Source: Melastoma dodecandrum (Eukaryota; Streptophyta; Magnoliopsida; Myrtales; Melastomataceae). Taken from it: a stretch of DNA of 64,000 nucleotides. The notes below the pieces were generated by a model, which had not been told where the DNA came from, made no database searches, and saw nothing but the letters and a program-made list of their open reading frames with translations. Numbering within the stretch: the first letter of the stretch is position 1; each line of letters starts with the position of its first letter. The translations under genes and the position numbers were made by a program. Below are positions 43,559-51,849 of this stretch, one piece after another. The stretch lies in the NCBI GenBank assembly GCA_029817715.1, contig JARUPY010000398.1, positions 1,984,001-2,048,000 on the forward strand, in the 5' to 3' direction.

Positions 43559-44722
43559 TTACCGCCCCGGGCTCGTCAGCGTCGTCGCCTGCCGGCCGAT
43601 CGTGCGCCGGGGACTGCGGAGGCCCATTCGCGTCAAGATCTCGTAGCCGATCGTACCGGCCTGCCGGGCCACCTCGTCGATCGACATCTCGGGGCCGATC
43701 AGTTCGACCGTGTCGCCGCGCTCGATGAGCGGCGCATCGGTGACGTCGACGACGACGAGGTCCATCGAGATGCGCCCGACGAAGGGGCAGAGCGCGCCGT
43801 CGACGGAGGCGAAACCGCGCGGCGCGTCGTTCGTACCGATCGCGCTGCACGGGATGCCGTCGGCATAGCCGACGCTGAGCGTCGCCAGACGACGCGGCGA
43901 GGGGGCGGTCCAATGGCTGTCGTAGCCGACGCTCTCGCCCGCCCCGACCTCGTGCACCTGGATCACCTTCGCCTCGAAGGTCACGACGGGGCGCATCGGG
44001 TTCGCCCGATCGGGCGTCGGATTGCCGCCGAAGATCGCGTAGCCGGGACGCACGAGGTCGTAATGCGCCTCCGGCCCGTAGAAGATGCCGCTGGAATTTG
44101 CGAGCGAGGCCGGCACTTCCGGCCAGGGCGCGCGCGCCGCCTCGAACAGCTCGATCTGGCGCGCCACGTTGTCGCGATGCTCCGTGCGGCCCGACCAGAC
44201 GAAGTGGCTGAGCACCAGGGCCACCTCGAGCCGGCTCGACAGACGCACGGCCGCGCCGAGTTGCTCGGCGATGAGGCCGAGCCGGTTCATGCCGCTGTCG
44301 AGCTGCAGAGCGCAGGGCGCCTTGGCGCCGCGCGTCGCCTCGATCCAATCCTCGATCTCGAGCAGGGAGCCGAGCACCGGCCGCAGCTTCGCCTTGACGA
44401 AGAGCACCGCGGTGCGCGGCATCAACCCGTTCAGCACGTAGATCGTGGATTCGGGGAAGAGCGCGCGCACCTGCTGGCCCTCGAAGACATGCGCGACGAA
44501 GAAGGTGCGGCAGCCGACCCGCCGCAGCGCGCCGACCGTCGCCTCCAGCCCCAGCCCGTACGCGTCCGCCTTGACGACCGCGGAGCACTCCGCTCGCCCC
44601 GCCGCCTCCTGCAGATGCCGCCAGTTCGCGGCGATGGCGTCGAGGTCGACGGTGACCGTCGAGCCCGCCTGCTCGGCCGTGACATCGTGCCAGTCCGACA
44701 CGGGGGCGATCAGGGGTCTCAA
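43559..44722 (-). CDS. alr: Alanine racemase
   Basis: PLP enzyme that makes D-alanine for peptidoglycan, 387 residues. PLP lysine K51 in SAVVKADAYGLG, substrate/PLP motif QLDSGMNRLG, and catalytic Tyr region SVGYDSHW followed by LATLSVGYADGI in the C-terminal beta domain. In related bacteria alr follows dnaB directly; here about 1.9 kb separates them. Confidence 0.96.
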   Translation of the reverse strand: MRPLIAPVSDWHDVTAEQAGSTVTVDLDAIAANWRHLQEAAGRAECSAVVKADAYGLGLEATVGALRRVGCRTFFVAHVFEGQQVRALFPESTIYVLNGLMPRTAVLFVKAKLRPVLGSLLEIEDWIEATRGAKAPCALQLDSGMNRLGLIAEQLGAAVRLSSRLEVALVLSHFVWSGRTEHRDNVARQIELFEAARAPWPEVPASLANSSGIFYGPEAHYDLVRPGYAIFGGNPTPDRANPMRPVVTFEAKVIQVHEVGAGESVGYDSHWTAPSPRRLATLSVGYADGIPCSAIGTNDAPRGFASVDGALCPFVGRISMDLVVVDVTDAPLIERGDTVELIGPEMSIDEVARQAGTIGYEILTRMGLRSPRRTIGRQATTLTSPGR

Positions 44723-44811
44723 CGCGACGCGTCCACCAGAATCTGCATACCGGCCCTTCTAACCCGGGACGCGCCGCGATGCGATGGTTTTAGCCACGCC
44801 GCGCGCTGCAG

Positions 44812-45426
44812 GGTGGAAGCTCGGACGGATCCAATCCCTATGGCGGCGTTTTTTACTACAACCAAACACTCTACGGAACTACGGCGTCCGGCGGCAGCAA
44901 TTCCAATGAAGGCACAATTTACAGCGTCCCCGCGAGCGGGGGGCGGGATACGGTGATCTACAGCTTCCAAGGTAACAGGACGGGTGGCTTTCCGCGCGGG
45001 CAAGTCTATGTGGACGCCGGCGGTCTCATCTACGGAACGGCATCCTTGTACGGCTCCAACTCCTATTCGGGCCACGGCGCCGTCTTCGATTGCCTGCCCG
45101 GCCTGCGCAACTGCTTCTACACGCTCCACGCCTTCCCACCCACCGGCACGGACGGAGTCGAGCCCTGGTCCGGCGTGTCATTCGATGGGCAGAAGAACCT
45201 CTACGGGACGACGACACGAGGTGGCCAATACGGCTACGGCACCGTGTACAAGCTCACCTACAATCAAGGAAACTACACCTACAGCAGCCTGTATTCCTTC
45301 ACCGGCGGAAGCGACGGCGCGAACCCATACGCAAACGTCTACGTGGATGGGAGCGGCAACATCTACGGAACGACCCTGAACGGAGGCGCCAACGGAAAAG
45401 GAACAATCTTCAAGATTTCGCCTTGA
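44812..45426 (+). pseudogene. Remnant of a GloVer-type tandem-repeat protein
   Basis: The frame from 44812 to the stop at 45426 encodes about 200 residues made of four degenerate repeats. Each contains an NxYGTTxxGG...GTIY/GTVYKL core (YGTTASGGSN, YGTASLYGSN, YGTTTRGGQY, YGTTLNGGAN) and a DGxxPxxxVxxDxxGN lead-in. These match the 'choice-of-anchor tandem repeat' (GloVer) proteins, usually extracellular. There is no start codon or signal peptide; an in-frame TAG lies at 44791, and homology begins abruptly at GGSSDGSNPYGG, so the 5' part is lost. Base composition is visibly lower in GC than the neighbours, pointing to transfer. Confidence 0.7.
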
Positions 45427-45528
45427 GTGAACGAAAACTTCCGGGCGCTTGCGAAAGTCTCCCGCCGCTGAAAGGCCTTCGGGTCGGAGCACGCGAAGAA
45501 TCGGATGGAAGAACAGGTTGGTCGAGCG

Positions 45529-46500
45529 CTAAATCGCGTCCAGGGGAATCGTCAGCTCTCCAGCCCATTGTCCAGAGTTGTAGAAACCGATGCCTCCTTG
45601 GTCGGCCTCGTTCACCAAGTCGCCCACGGCGGGAGCGAGGTCCGAATACCTGCTGTACGCCTCCTGAGCCGACTTGTCGGCCGCGTCAAGGAAGCTCTTG
45701 CCACCGAAAGCGGCACCGATGACGCCGCCGAGCGCGGCATCCTTGTTTCCGACCACACCTGTAATGGAGTACTCCGTTCCCACATGGCTGAATCCCTGCG
45801 CCGACGATAAAGCGCCCGATTTTAGGGAGGCGATCATCTCCTGCACCTGCTTGGCGGCCGTGTCTTGCGATCCAAGGCCTGCCGAAAACCATAGGTAGAG
45901 GTACTTACCGTTCGTCTCGCCGGTGTTCGAAGCCGCACCCCGCTGCGCAGCTTGCGCGACCGCGTCCTGAAGGTTGTGGTAATTGTCGAGCGCTTGCGTC
46001 GGTGTCCAGGCATCGATACGGCGACGATAGTCATTGAGATAATCGTTGAGCCCGCTCGACGCCGACGCACCGTTGCTGATCTCGACTTCCGCGTCGGCCG
46101 TCCCGATCACAAGGCTGCCCGATCGAGCGAGAGCGACATCATCCGGCGAAGCTGACGCGGCGGCGTAGCCCGGTGCCGCCAAAGCGACGGAGACGAGTGC
46201 GTGCGATCCGCTCGCGTCGCTCTCGCGGACACTCGTCGCGCTGACGCTCGTGTCGCCCATCGTCGCGAGAGCGGCATCCGTCGCCCCCGCGTTCGAGGCG
46301 TGGGCCACGGCCACTTGCGCCAGGATGGATTGGATGGCCTTCGCCGGATCGCTGAGCGCGGCGGACAGGATGCTGCCGATCGGCGACGCCGCCGCACCGC
46401 TTGTCGAGGTCGGCGACGCGGGCGGCGCCGAATTGCCGCCCAGCATCGCGAGAAGATCCGTCGCGGACATGCCGCCAAACGCATTCATCGCCGCAATCAT
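45529..46500 (-). CDS. Hypothetical Ala/Ser-rich protein
   Basis: A 323-residue protein beginning at ATG 46500 behind a GAGG site (an in-frame TTG lies four codons upstream). The N-terminal 150 residues are low complexity. Residues about 150-240 look folded and helical (GLNDYLNDYRRRIDAWTPTQALDNYHNLQDAVAQAAQR, YLYLWFSAGLGSQDTAAKQVQEMIASL). The end has a Gly-rich stretch (VVGNKDAALGGVIGAAFGGKSFLDAADKS) resembling a hydrophobic segment. No family recognised. It lies convergent with the repeat-protein remnant in the patch separating alr and dnaB. Confidence 0.6.
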   Translation of the reverse strand: MIAAMNAFGGMSATDLLAMLGGNSAPPASPTSTSGAAASPIGSILSAALSDPAKAIQSILAQVAVAHASNAGATDAALATMGDTSVSATSVRESDASGSHALVSVALAAPGYAAASASPDDVALARSGSLVIGTADAEVEISNGASASSGLNDYLNDYRRRIDAWTPTQALDNYHNLQDAVAQAAQRGAASNTGETNGKYLYLWFSAGLGSQDTAAKQVQEMIASLKSGALSSAQGFSHVGTEYSITGVVGNKDAALGGVIGAAFGGKSFLDAADKSAQEAYSRYSDLAPAVGDLVNEADQGGIGFYNSGQWAGELTIPLDAI

Positions 46501-46635
46501 CACGCACCTCAATCCGGCGAGTACAGGTCGCCGGCACTCGACAATACGTCGAGGCTAGCGATCGGCGGCTAACATGGCGTAAAGCGTCGAAGTCGTTCGG
46601 GTGGGACAACCGGGCTGGGACCCGGTTCCGACGCC

Positions 46636-46863
46636 TCAACGATGCACCGGCAGATGGTCCTCACGAGCAAGGTTCGAGAAGCGCGTGAATTCGCCCTCGA
46701 AGGCCAATTCGACGGTCCCCGTCGGTCCATGGCGCTGCTTGCCGATGATGACCTCGGCGCGCCCGTGAACGCGCTCCATGTCGGACTGCCAGGTGAGGAA
46801 CTCCTCGGTGCCCTCGCGGGGCTGCTTGTTCTTGAGGTAATATTCCTCGCGATAGACGAAGAG

Positions 46864-46899
<36 letters not shown>

Positions 46900-48153
46900 G
46901 CGCAGGTCCGAGAGCTGCGGGCGCTTGTCGTCGCGCGATTCGACTTGGCGGGACAGCTGGGAGAGGCCGAGGATCGGCACGTTGAGCTCCTTGGCGAGCG
47001 CCTTCAGGCCGGTGGTGATCTCGGTCAGTTCCTGCACGCGGTTGCCGTCGCCGCGCGTCTTGGCGCCGGAGAGCAGTTGCAGATAATCGACCACCATCAC
47101 GTCGAGGCCGCGCTGGCGCTTCAGACGACGCGCCCGCGCGGTCAGCTGCGCGATCGAGAGGCCGCCCGTCTGGTCGATGAAGAAGGGCACCTGCTGCATC
47201 TCGCGCGCGGCTTCCGCGATGCGGTGGAACTCCTGTTCCGTGATGTCGCCGCGCCGGATCTTGTAGCCGGGCACCTGCGCCTGCTCGGCGATGATACGCG
47301 TCGCGAGCTGCTCGGCCGACATTTCGAGCGAGAAGAAGCCGACGATGCCGCCGTTGACGGTCTCGTGCGCCCCGTCCGGCCGGGTGCGGAATTCGTAGGC
47401 TTTGGCGATGTTGAAGGCGATGTTGGTGGCGAGCGCCGTCTTGCCCATGCCCGGGCGCCCGGCGACGATGACGAGGTCGGACGCCTGCAGGCCGCCCATC
47501 ATCTTGTCGAGGTCGCTCATGCCCGTCGAGACGCCGGAGAGACCGCCGTCGCGCTCGAACGCCTTCGCCGCCATGTCGACGGCCGACGTCAGCGCATCCG
47601 AAAAGCGCTGGAAGCCGCCATCGTAGCGACCGGATTCGGCGATCGAATAAAGCTTGCGCTCCGCCTCTTCGATCTGGTCGCGTGGCGAGACGTCGACGGG
47701 GGCGTCGTAGGCGCCGTTGACGATGTCCTCGCCGATCAGGATCAAGTCGCGACGCACTGCGAGATCGTAGATGGTGCGCCCGTAAGCCTCGGCGTTGACG
47801 AGGGCAGTCGCGGCCGCCGCGAGGCGGGCGAGATATTGCGGGATCGTCACACCGCCGAGATCGGCGTCGCCGAGGAAGGTCTTCAGCGTGACGGGCGTCG
47901 CGACCTTGCCGGCGCGGATGAGCTGCGAGCCGACATCGAAGATGCGCCGATGGATTTCTTCCGAGAAATGCTCCGGTTTGAGAAAGTCCGAGACGCGATC
48001 GAAAGCATCGTTGTTGATGAGGATCGCGCCGAGCAACGCCTGCTCCGCCTCGATGTTGTGCGGGGCGACGCGGAACTCCTGCGGGCCGGCCTGCGGCGAA
48101 TTCGTCCGGGCGACGACCGACAGGCGGCCGCTCGCGTGATCCGTGAGGCTCAT
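46636..48153 (-). CDS. dnaB: Replicative DNA helicase DnaB
   Basis: Hexameric fork helicase, 505 residues. N-terminal domain APHNIEAEQALLGAILINNDAFDRVSDFLKPEHFSEEIHRRIF. RecA-like domain with Walker A GRPGMGKTALA, FSLEMSAEQLATRIIAEQA, Walker B VMVVDYLQLL, and the C-terminal [47 protein letters not shown]. No intein interrupts these sites. ATG at 48153 chosen; a GTG 14 codons upstream is open but adds an unusual Pro-rich start. Confidence 0.97.
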
Positions 48154-48334
48154 TCGCGTCAATCTACAGGGTTCGGGGAGAGGCGGCCAGGGCACGGGCG
48201 CCGGGGCCGCCCTTGTGGCACGCCGCCGACACCCGCACGAGTCAAAACGGCGGACGTGCGGTCAATCCGAGCTCGCGCCGTCCCGCCCTGTGGATCGTGG
48301 TGAAAAGGCGGGCGGCGCGAGCGGGCGTGTCGCC

Positions 48335-49024
48335 TCAATCGAGCTTGTAGAAGACGACGAGAGACTGCTCCTTGTGATCCTTGTAGGGCGAGATCTGATA
48401 GTACATGACGCCCTCGCCCGACGGGTCGCGCTTGCCGAAGGCGAGTTTGACGGACGGCCCGCTCTCGTCGGTGGGGCCGACCTTCGCCCATTCCTCGCCG
48501 TTCCAGATGCCGAGCGGCGCGCGGGCGTCCTTCTGGTGGATCTCGGAGAGAATCGTGAGCTTGCCATAGGGCGTCTCGACCGACTTTTCGTCCGCCGGCA
48601 CGCTGACCTTGCTGAGCTCCGCCGCCGCCGGGTTCGTCGAGGCGAAGGCGATGCTCCCGTCCGCATTGCGCTTCACGTCGATCGACACGGCATCGCCGGC
48701 GCGGAAATCGGCCTTCATGTGGAGCAGCTGCGTATATTGCGCCTCGGTGACGCCCATCTTCGGGCTGTACGCAAGCGGCTCGCCGGGCTTGCTCGAGGTC
48801 ACGTATTTCTTAAACCAATCCATGTTGTTGGCGACCGCGTTGCGGAACTGGCGGTCAACCGCGGCATCTTCGGGCGCAACCGCGAAGGTCATCACATGGC
48901 CTTCAATCTTGCCGCTCTTCGGCAGGAAGGCGTCGAGCGGGCCCTCGGCGAAGGCGGGCGAGATCGCGCCGGCCGCGAGGGTCGCGGCAAGGCCCGTGAC
49001 GACCAGGACGGATCGGATAGGCAT
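48335..49024 (-). CDS. Hypothetical secreted protein
   Basis: A 229-residue protein with a clear Sec signal peptide (MPIRSVLVVTGLAATLAAGAISPAFA) and an exact AAGGAG site before the ATG. The mature part is a charged periplasmic protein without recognised motif. Segments such as VDRQFRNAVANNMDWFKKYVTSSKPGEPLAYSPKMGVTEAQYTQLL and RAPLGIWNGEEWAKVGPTDESGPSVKLAFGKRDPSGEGVMYYQISPYKDHKEQSLVVFYKLD suggest a helical start and beta-rich end. Function unknown. Confidence 0.8.
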   Translation of the reverse strand: MPIRSVLVVTGLAATLAAGAISPAFAEGPLDAFLPKSGKIEGHVMTFAVAPEDAAVDRQFRNAVANNMDWFKKYVTSSKPGEPLAYSPKMGVTEAQYTQLLHMKADFRAGDAVSIDVKRNADGSIAFASTNPAAAELSKVSVPADEKSVETPYGKLTILSEIHQKDARAPLGIWNGEEWAKVGPTDESGPSVKLAFGKRDPSGEGVMYYQISPYKDHKEQSLVVFYKLD

Positions 49025-49201
49025 CTGGTTCTCCTTGCGAATTCGCCGGGTCAGTGCCACGGGCCACCGCCGCCCGCAACTCGCCCTTCGATCGGTTCTG
49101 GATGAAATTTCGGAAAGGTCCGCACCGACCTTGGCGCGATCCGCCGACGTCGCCATATGGACAGCGTGGCCGTCGATCTGCGATGGCGAGGAGGCAACTC
49201 C

Positions 49202-49669
49202 ATGAGCGACTTCGGACCGACGCGGGCGCAGACCCTGCCCTTTTTCAGCGTGCTCGGCCTGCCGGCCGCGGCCTTCGCCGGCGTGCGCACGCGCCGCATG
49301 ATCGCGTTCGCGCTCGACTTCACCTTGGTGACGTTCCTCGCCGTGCTGCTCTGGACGACCCTCATCCTGGGCACCGCGGGGCTCGCCGTCTTCGTCCTGC
49401 CGCCGCTCTGGCCGTTCGTCGCGTTCTTCTACAACGGCCTGACGGTCTCCGGCCGCGCGATGGGCACGCCGGGCATGCGGCTGTGCGATCTCGAGATGCG
49501 GGCGATCGACGGTTCGCCGGTCGGCTTCCTCCAGGCCGGCCTGCACGGCGTGCTACTCTACCTGTCGTGGATGTTCCCGCCGATCTTCCTGGTCGCGCTC
49601 GTCACGCCCGACAAGCGCTGCCTTCACGACGTTCTCGCCGGTGTCGTCGTGGTACGGCGACCCGCCTGA
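49202..49669 (+). CDS. RDD-family membrane protein
   Basis: A 155-residue protein with about three membrane helices (RMIAFALDFTLVTFLAVLLWTTLIL, GLAVFVLPPLWPFVAFFYNGL, LHGVLLYLSWMFPPIFLVALV). RDD traits are RRMIAFALDF, GTPGMRLCDLEMRAIDGSPVGFLQA and the C-terminal DKRCLHDVLAGVVVVRR. The start at 49202 has GAGGAGG upstream. Role of RDD proteins is mostly unknown (transport proposed). Confidence 0.9.
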   Translation: MSDFGPTRAQTLPFFSVLGLPAAAFAGVRTRRMIAFALDFTLVTFLAVLLWTTLILGTAGLAVFVLPPLWPFVAFFYNGLTVSGRAMGTPGMRLCDLEMRAIDGSPVGFLQAGLHGVLLYLSWMFPPIFLVALVTPDKRCLHDVLAGVVVVRRPA

Positions 49670-49688
49670 GGCACGTGCGCGCCGGCCG

Positions 49689-50351
49689 CTAACCCAGAAG
49701 CGTCGACGCTGCGCCGACGCGGTTGCGCACGCCGAGCGCACGGTAGAGCGCATTCGCGTGAACCTTCACGGTGCTCTCCGTGCGGCCCAACACCCGCGCA
49801 ATCTCCTTGTTCGACTTGCCGGAGCGGATCAGCTTCAGAACCTCGAGCTGGCGCCCCGTGAGCCGTCCCTGGGCCGGCGCGGCGGGCTCGCCGCTCGCCT
49901 CGCTCGCCGGCGCACCGGCGACATCGGCGACGGACCAGGGCAGGACGATCCGATCCGCCAGCACATCCTCGATCGCGGCGGCGATCTGCGCTGTCGCCAG
50001 CGTCTTCGGGATGTAGCCGTGAGCGCCGGCGGCGATCGACGCCAGCATGTCGTCCCGCCGCTCCGACGCGGTGACGACGACGAGGCGGACGTCCGGAAAG
50101 GCGCAGCGAAGGCCCCGGAGGTCGGAAGGACCGACGATGCCCGGCATGCCGAGGTCGATGGTCGCCAGCGCGATGTCGGGCCGGTCCTCCAACGTTCGGA
50201 CGGCCGTGTCGAAGGAGGCGACCGGGACGATCTCGGGCACGCCGCAGGCCTCGCGCAGGATCGCGGCGAGCGCCATGCGGAAGACCTCGTGGTCGTCCGC
50301 GACGAGCGCGACGCCGGCGCGCCGGCGCGCGTGAGGCATGGCGTCGGTCAT
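49689..50351 (-). CDS. LuxR/NarL-type response regulator
   Basis: A 220-residue two-component regulator. Receiver domain with D19/D20, phospho-acceptor D66 (TIDLGMPG) and the GAHGYIPKTL lysine. The C-terminal HTH is LTGRQLEVLKLIRSGKSNKEIARVLGRTESTVKVHANALYRALGVRNR. ATG at 50351 behind a GGAGG site. It overlaps the HPt gene by four bases (ATGA), so the two are co-translated. No histidine kinase in the window. Confidence 0.93.
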   Translation of the reverse strand: MTDAMPHARRRAGVALVADDHEVFRMALAAILREACGVPEIVPVASFDTAVRTLEDRPDIALATIDLGMPGIVGPSDLRGLRCAFPDVRLVVVTASERRDDMLASIAAGAHGYIPKTLATAQIAAAIEDVLADRIVLPWSVADVAGAPASEASGEPAAPAQGRLTGRQLEVLKLIRSGKSNKEIARVLGRTESTVKVHANALYRALGVRNRVGAASTLLG

Positions 50352-50704
50352 CCGCGACCTCCGCCCGTCTCGGCGGCGAGGCAATGGCCGACCTCGGCGA
50401 GAAACGCCCGTCGCATCGCGACAAGGGCGCGCGCGTCCGCGGCCGACTCGAGGGCGACGCAGGCCCGTGACAGGTCCTCGTAGCCGAACACGACGGCCGA
50501 CGAGACGAGCGCATGCGCGCCACGGATCAGTTGGGGCCGCCGCCCGCAAGCTTCCGGAACGCCACGGGCCGCGTCCAGCCGCACGAGCAGATGGGCGCGC
50601 CCGCGCGCCGACATGTCCGCATCCAGCAAATCCGAGAAGCTTTCTCCACGACGCGGAGTGGGTGCGGGCGGTCCGCCGCAACGTTCCGGATCAGGCATCG
50701 TCAT
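50348..50704 (-). CDS. HPt-domain phosphotransfer protein (putative)
   Basis: A 118-residue helical protein. The segment RGAHALVSSAVVFGYEDLSRACVALESAADA fits the phospho-histidine helix of HPt domains (HxLxxSAxxxGxxxLxxxCxxLE), with H64 as acceptor. Transcribed with the response regulator that follows. It is shorter and more Arg/Pro-rich at the N-terminus than standard HPt proteins. Function as a phosphorelay partner is inferred from motif plus context. Confidence 0.7.
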   Translation of the reverse strand: MTMPDPERCGGPPAPTPRRGESFSDLLDADMSARGRAHLLVRLDAARGVPEACGRRPQLIRGAHALVSSAVVFGYEDLSRACVALESAADARALVAMRRAFLAEVGHCLAAETGGGRG

Positions 50705-51108
50705 CTGTGCAAATCCAGACGTCGCCGGGAATCGGCTACAACTAATGTGCCTTCGTCTATCGACAGGACGAGGACTATGGCAACACGCCCACGTCTAGTT
50801 CTTTGCGCCTAGAACATCCAAGCGCATGCTGTGGCAATGGCAGAAATCGACTTGCCGGCATTCGGGCGTCGCACAGCGGCGATGCGCTGCGGCGCCGTCG
50901 CGTCGCGCTCGCTGCCGTCCCTCGAACTGGCGCTCGACGCTCACGTCGTCCAATTCGTCGTGTTGCGATCGGCCGACTGATCTATTGACGGCGACGCCGC
51001 GACATCGGATCGTCGATGCGGAATTTGCAATACGTTAATCATTTTCGTTGAGAAGGATTGCCAAGCGTTGACATCTGTAAACAGGCCTCTACATGTGTGG
51101 GCTTGACG
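50705..51108. other. 404-base intergenic region
   Basis: I see no credible gene here; the longest ATG frames are short and lack ribosome-binding sites. The right third is AT-richer than the window average and carries a promoter-like pair, TTGACA (51068) and TACATG (51090) 16 bases apart, pointing toward the toxin-antitoxin-like genes. The left end should hold the promoter of the divergent HPt/regulator pair. Confidence 0.5.
51068..51095 (+). promoter_or_regulatory. Sigma-70-type promoter of the HicA-like/antitoxin-like pair
   Basis: Perfect -35 TTGACA, 16-base spacer, -10 TACATG. Transcription would begin near 51102, within a few bases of the likely GTG start at 51109, so the message may be almost leaderless. 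Confidence 0.45.
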
Positions 51109-51360
51109 GTGCCGAGATCCAGGCACCCCGATAAAGAGATCGAGGCAGCAGTTGCTCAGGCCGAGACCGCAGGCTGGCGTGTCACGATGACCAGCGGACA
51201 TGGATGGGGACAGCTCTGGTGTCCTCGGCACGATCGCGACGGTTGTCGTGTCTCGGTCTGGTCGACCCCCCGAAATGCTGGCTACCACGCGCGCGGCATC
51301 CGTTGCGCGGTTGCGCATTGTCCGCATGGTCGCGAGGAGCAGAACGATGACGACACATGA
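51109..51360 (+). CDS. HicA-like small protein, possible toxin of a TA pair
   Basis: About 83 residues from GTG 51109 (TTG at 51103 or 51058 and GTG at 51097 are alternatives; none has a good ribosome-binding site). The body DKEIEAAVAQAETAGWRVTMTSGHGWGQLWCP followed by CRVSVWSTPRNAGYHARGIRCAVAHCPHG has the helix-strand-strand-strand-helix order of HicA/YcfA mRNA interferases. A GHGW segment stands where HicA has its G-S-H catalytic strand. It overlaps the next gene by 14 bases. The call as a toxin is inferred from fold pattern and pairing. Confidence 0.55.
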   Translation: MPRSRHPDKEIEAAVAQAETAGWRVTMTSGHGWGQLWCPRHDRDGCRVSVWSTPRNAGYHARGIRCAVAHCPHGREEQNDDDT

Positions 51361-51844
51361 ATTCGTTTTGATCGCATCCGGGGTCGATCCGTTCACGCCG
51401 GGCTTCGAGGACGTCTTCTTTGAGGTGGGATGCGACGATGCGACGATCTCCTTCCAAAAAGGAGCGATCATCCTCGACTTCGCGCGCGAGGCGGACACAC
51501 TCGCGATGGCCATAGCGAGTGCGGTCGACGATGTACGGAAAGCTGGCGCCTACGTGGAGCGGATCGAACCCGACCCGCTCGTGACCTTGTCCGACATCGC
51601 GAAGCGGTCCGGGCTGACCAGGGCGGCGATCAGCAATTATGCGAGCGGCGAACGCGGCACCGGTTTTCCGCCGCCGGTTTTGCGGGTCACGACCGAAAGC
51701 CCACTTTGGGAATGGGTGGCCGTGGCCGGTTGGCTGATCCGCCAAGGCAAGATCGAGGACGCCTCCATCCTCAGCCGCGCTCAAGCCGTCCGCAACGCGA
51801 ACGATGCCCTTGAGGCAGCTCGCCTCGAGATGGCCGCAGCCTGA
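51347..51844 (+). CDS. HTH protein, possible antitoxin partner
   Basis: A 165-residue protein with ATG behind an AGGAG site. The N-terminal half (FVLIASGVDPFTPGFEDVFFEVGCDDATISFQKGAIILDFAREADTLAMAIASAVDDVRKAGAYVERIEPD) is a small alpha/beta domain. Residues about 80-115 form a helix-turn-helix (VTLSDIAKRSGLTRAAISNYASGERG), followed by a C-terminal helical tail. An alpha/beta domain plus HTH downstream of a HicA-like protein recalls HicB antitoxins, although the N-domain is not a standard HicB. Probably autoregulates the pair. Confidence 0.6.
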   Translation: MTTHEFVLIASGVDPFTPGFEDVFFEVGCDDATISFQKGAIILDFAREADTLAMAIASAVDDVRKAGAYVERIEPDPLVTLSDIAKRSGLTRAAISNYASGERGTGFPPPVLRVTTESPLWEWVAVAGWLIRQGKIEDASILSRAQAVRNANDALEAARLEMAAA

Positions 51845-51849
51845 ATGGC

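Noticed and set aside
46608..46627. Hairpin AACCGGG/CCCGGTT after dnaB as a terminator
   Set aside because: The stem is only 7 bp and no T-run follows on the dnaB strand, so I do not annotate it.
50778..50813. Tiny ATG frame of 11 codons between the regulator pair and the TA-like genes
   Set aside because: No ribosome-binding site and no sign of a leader-peptide function.
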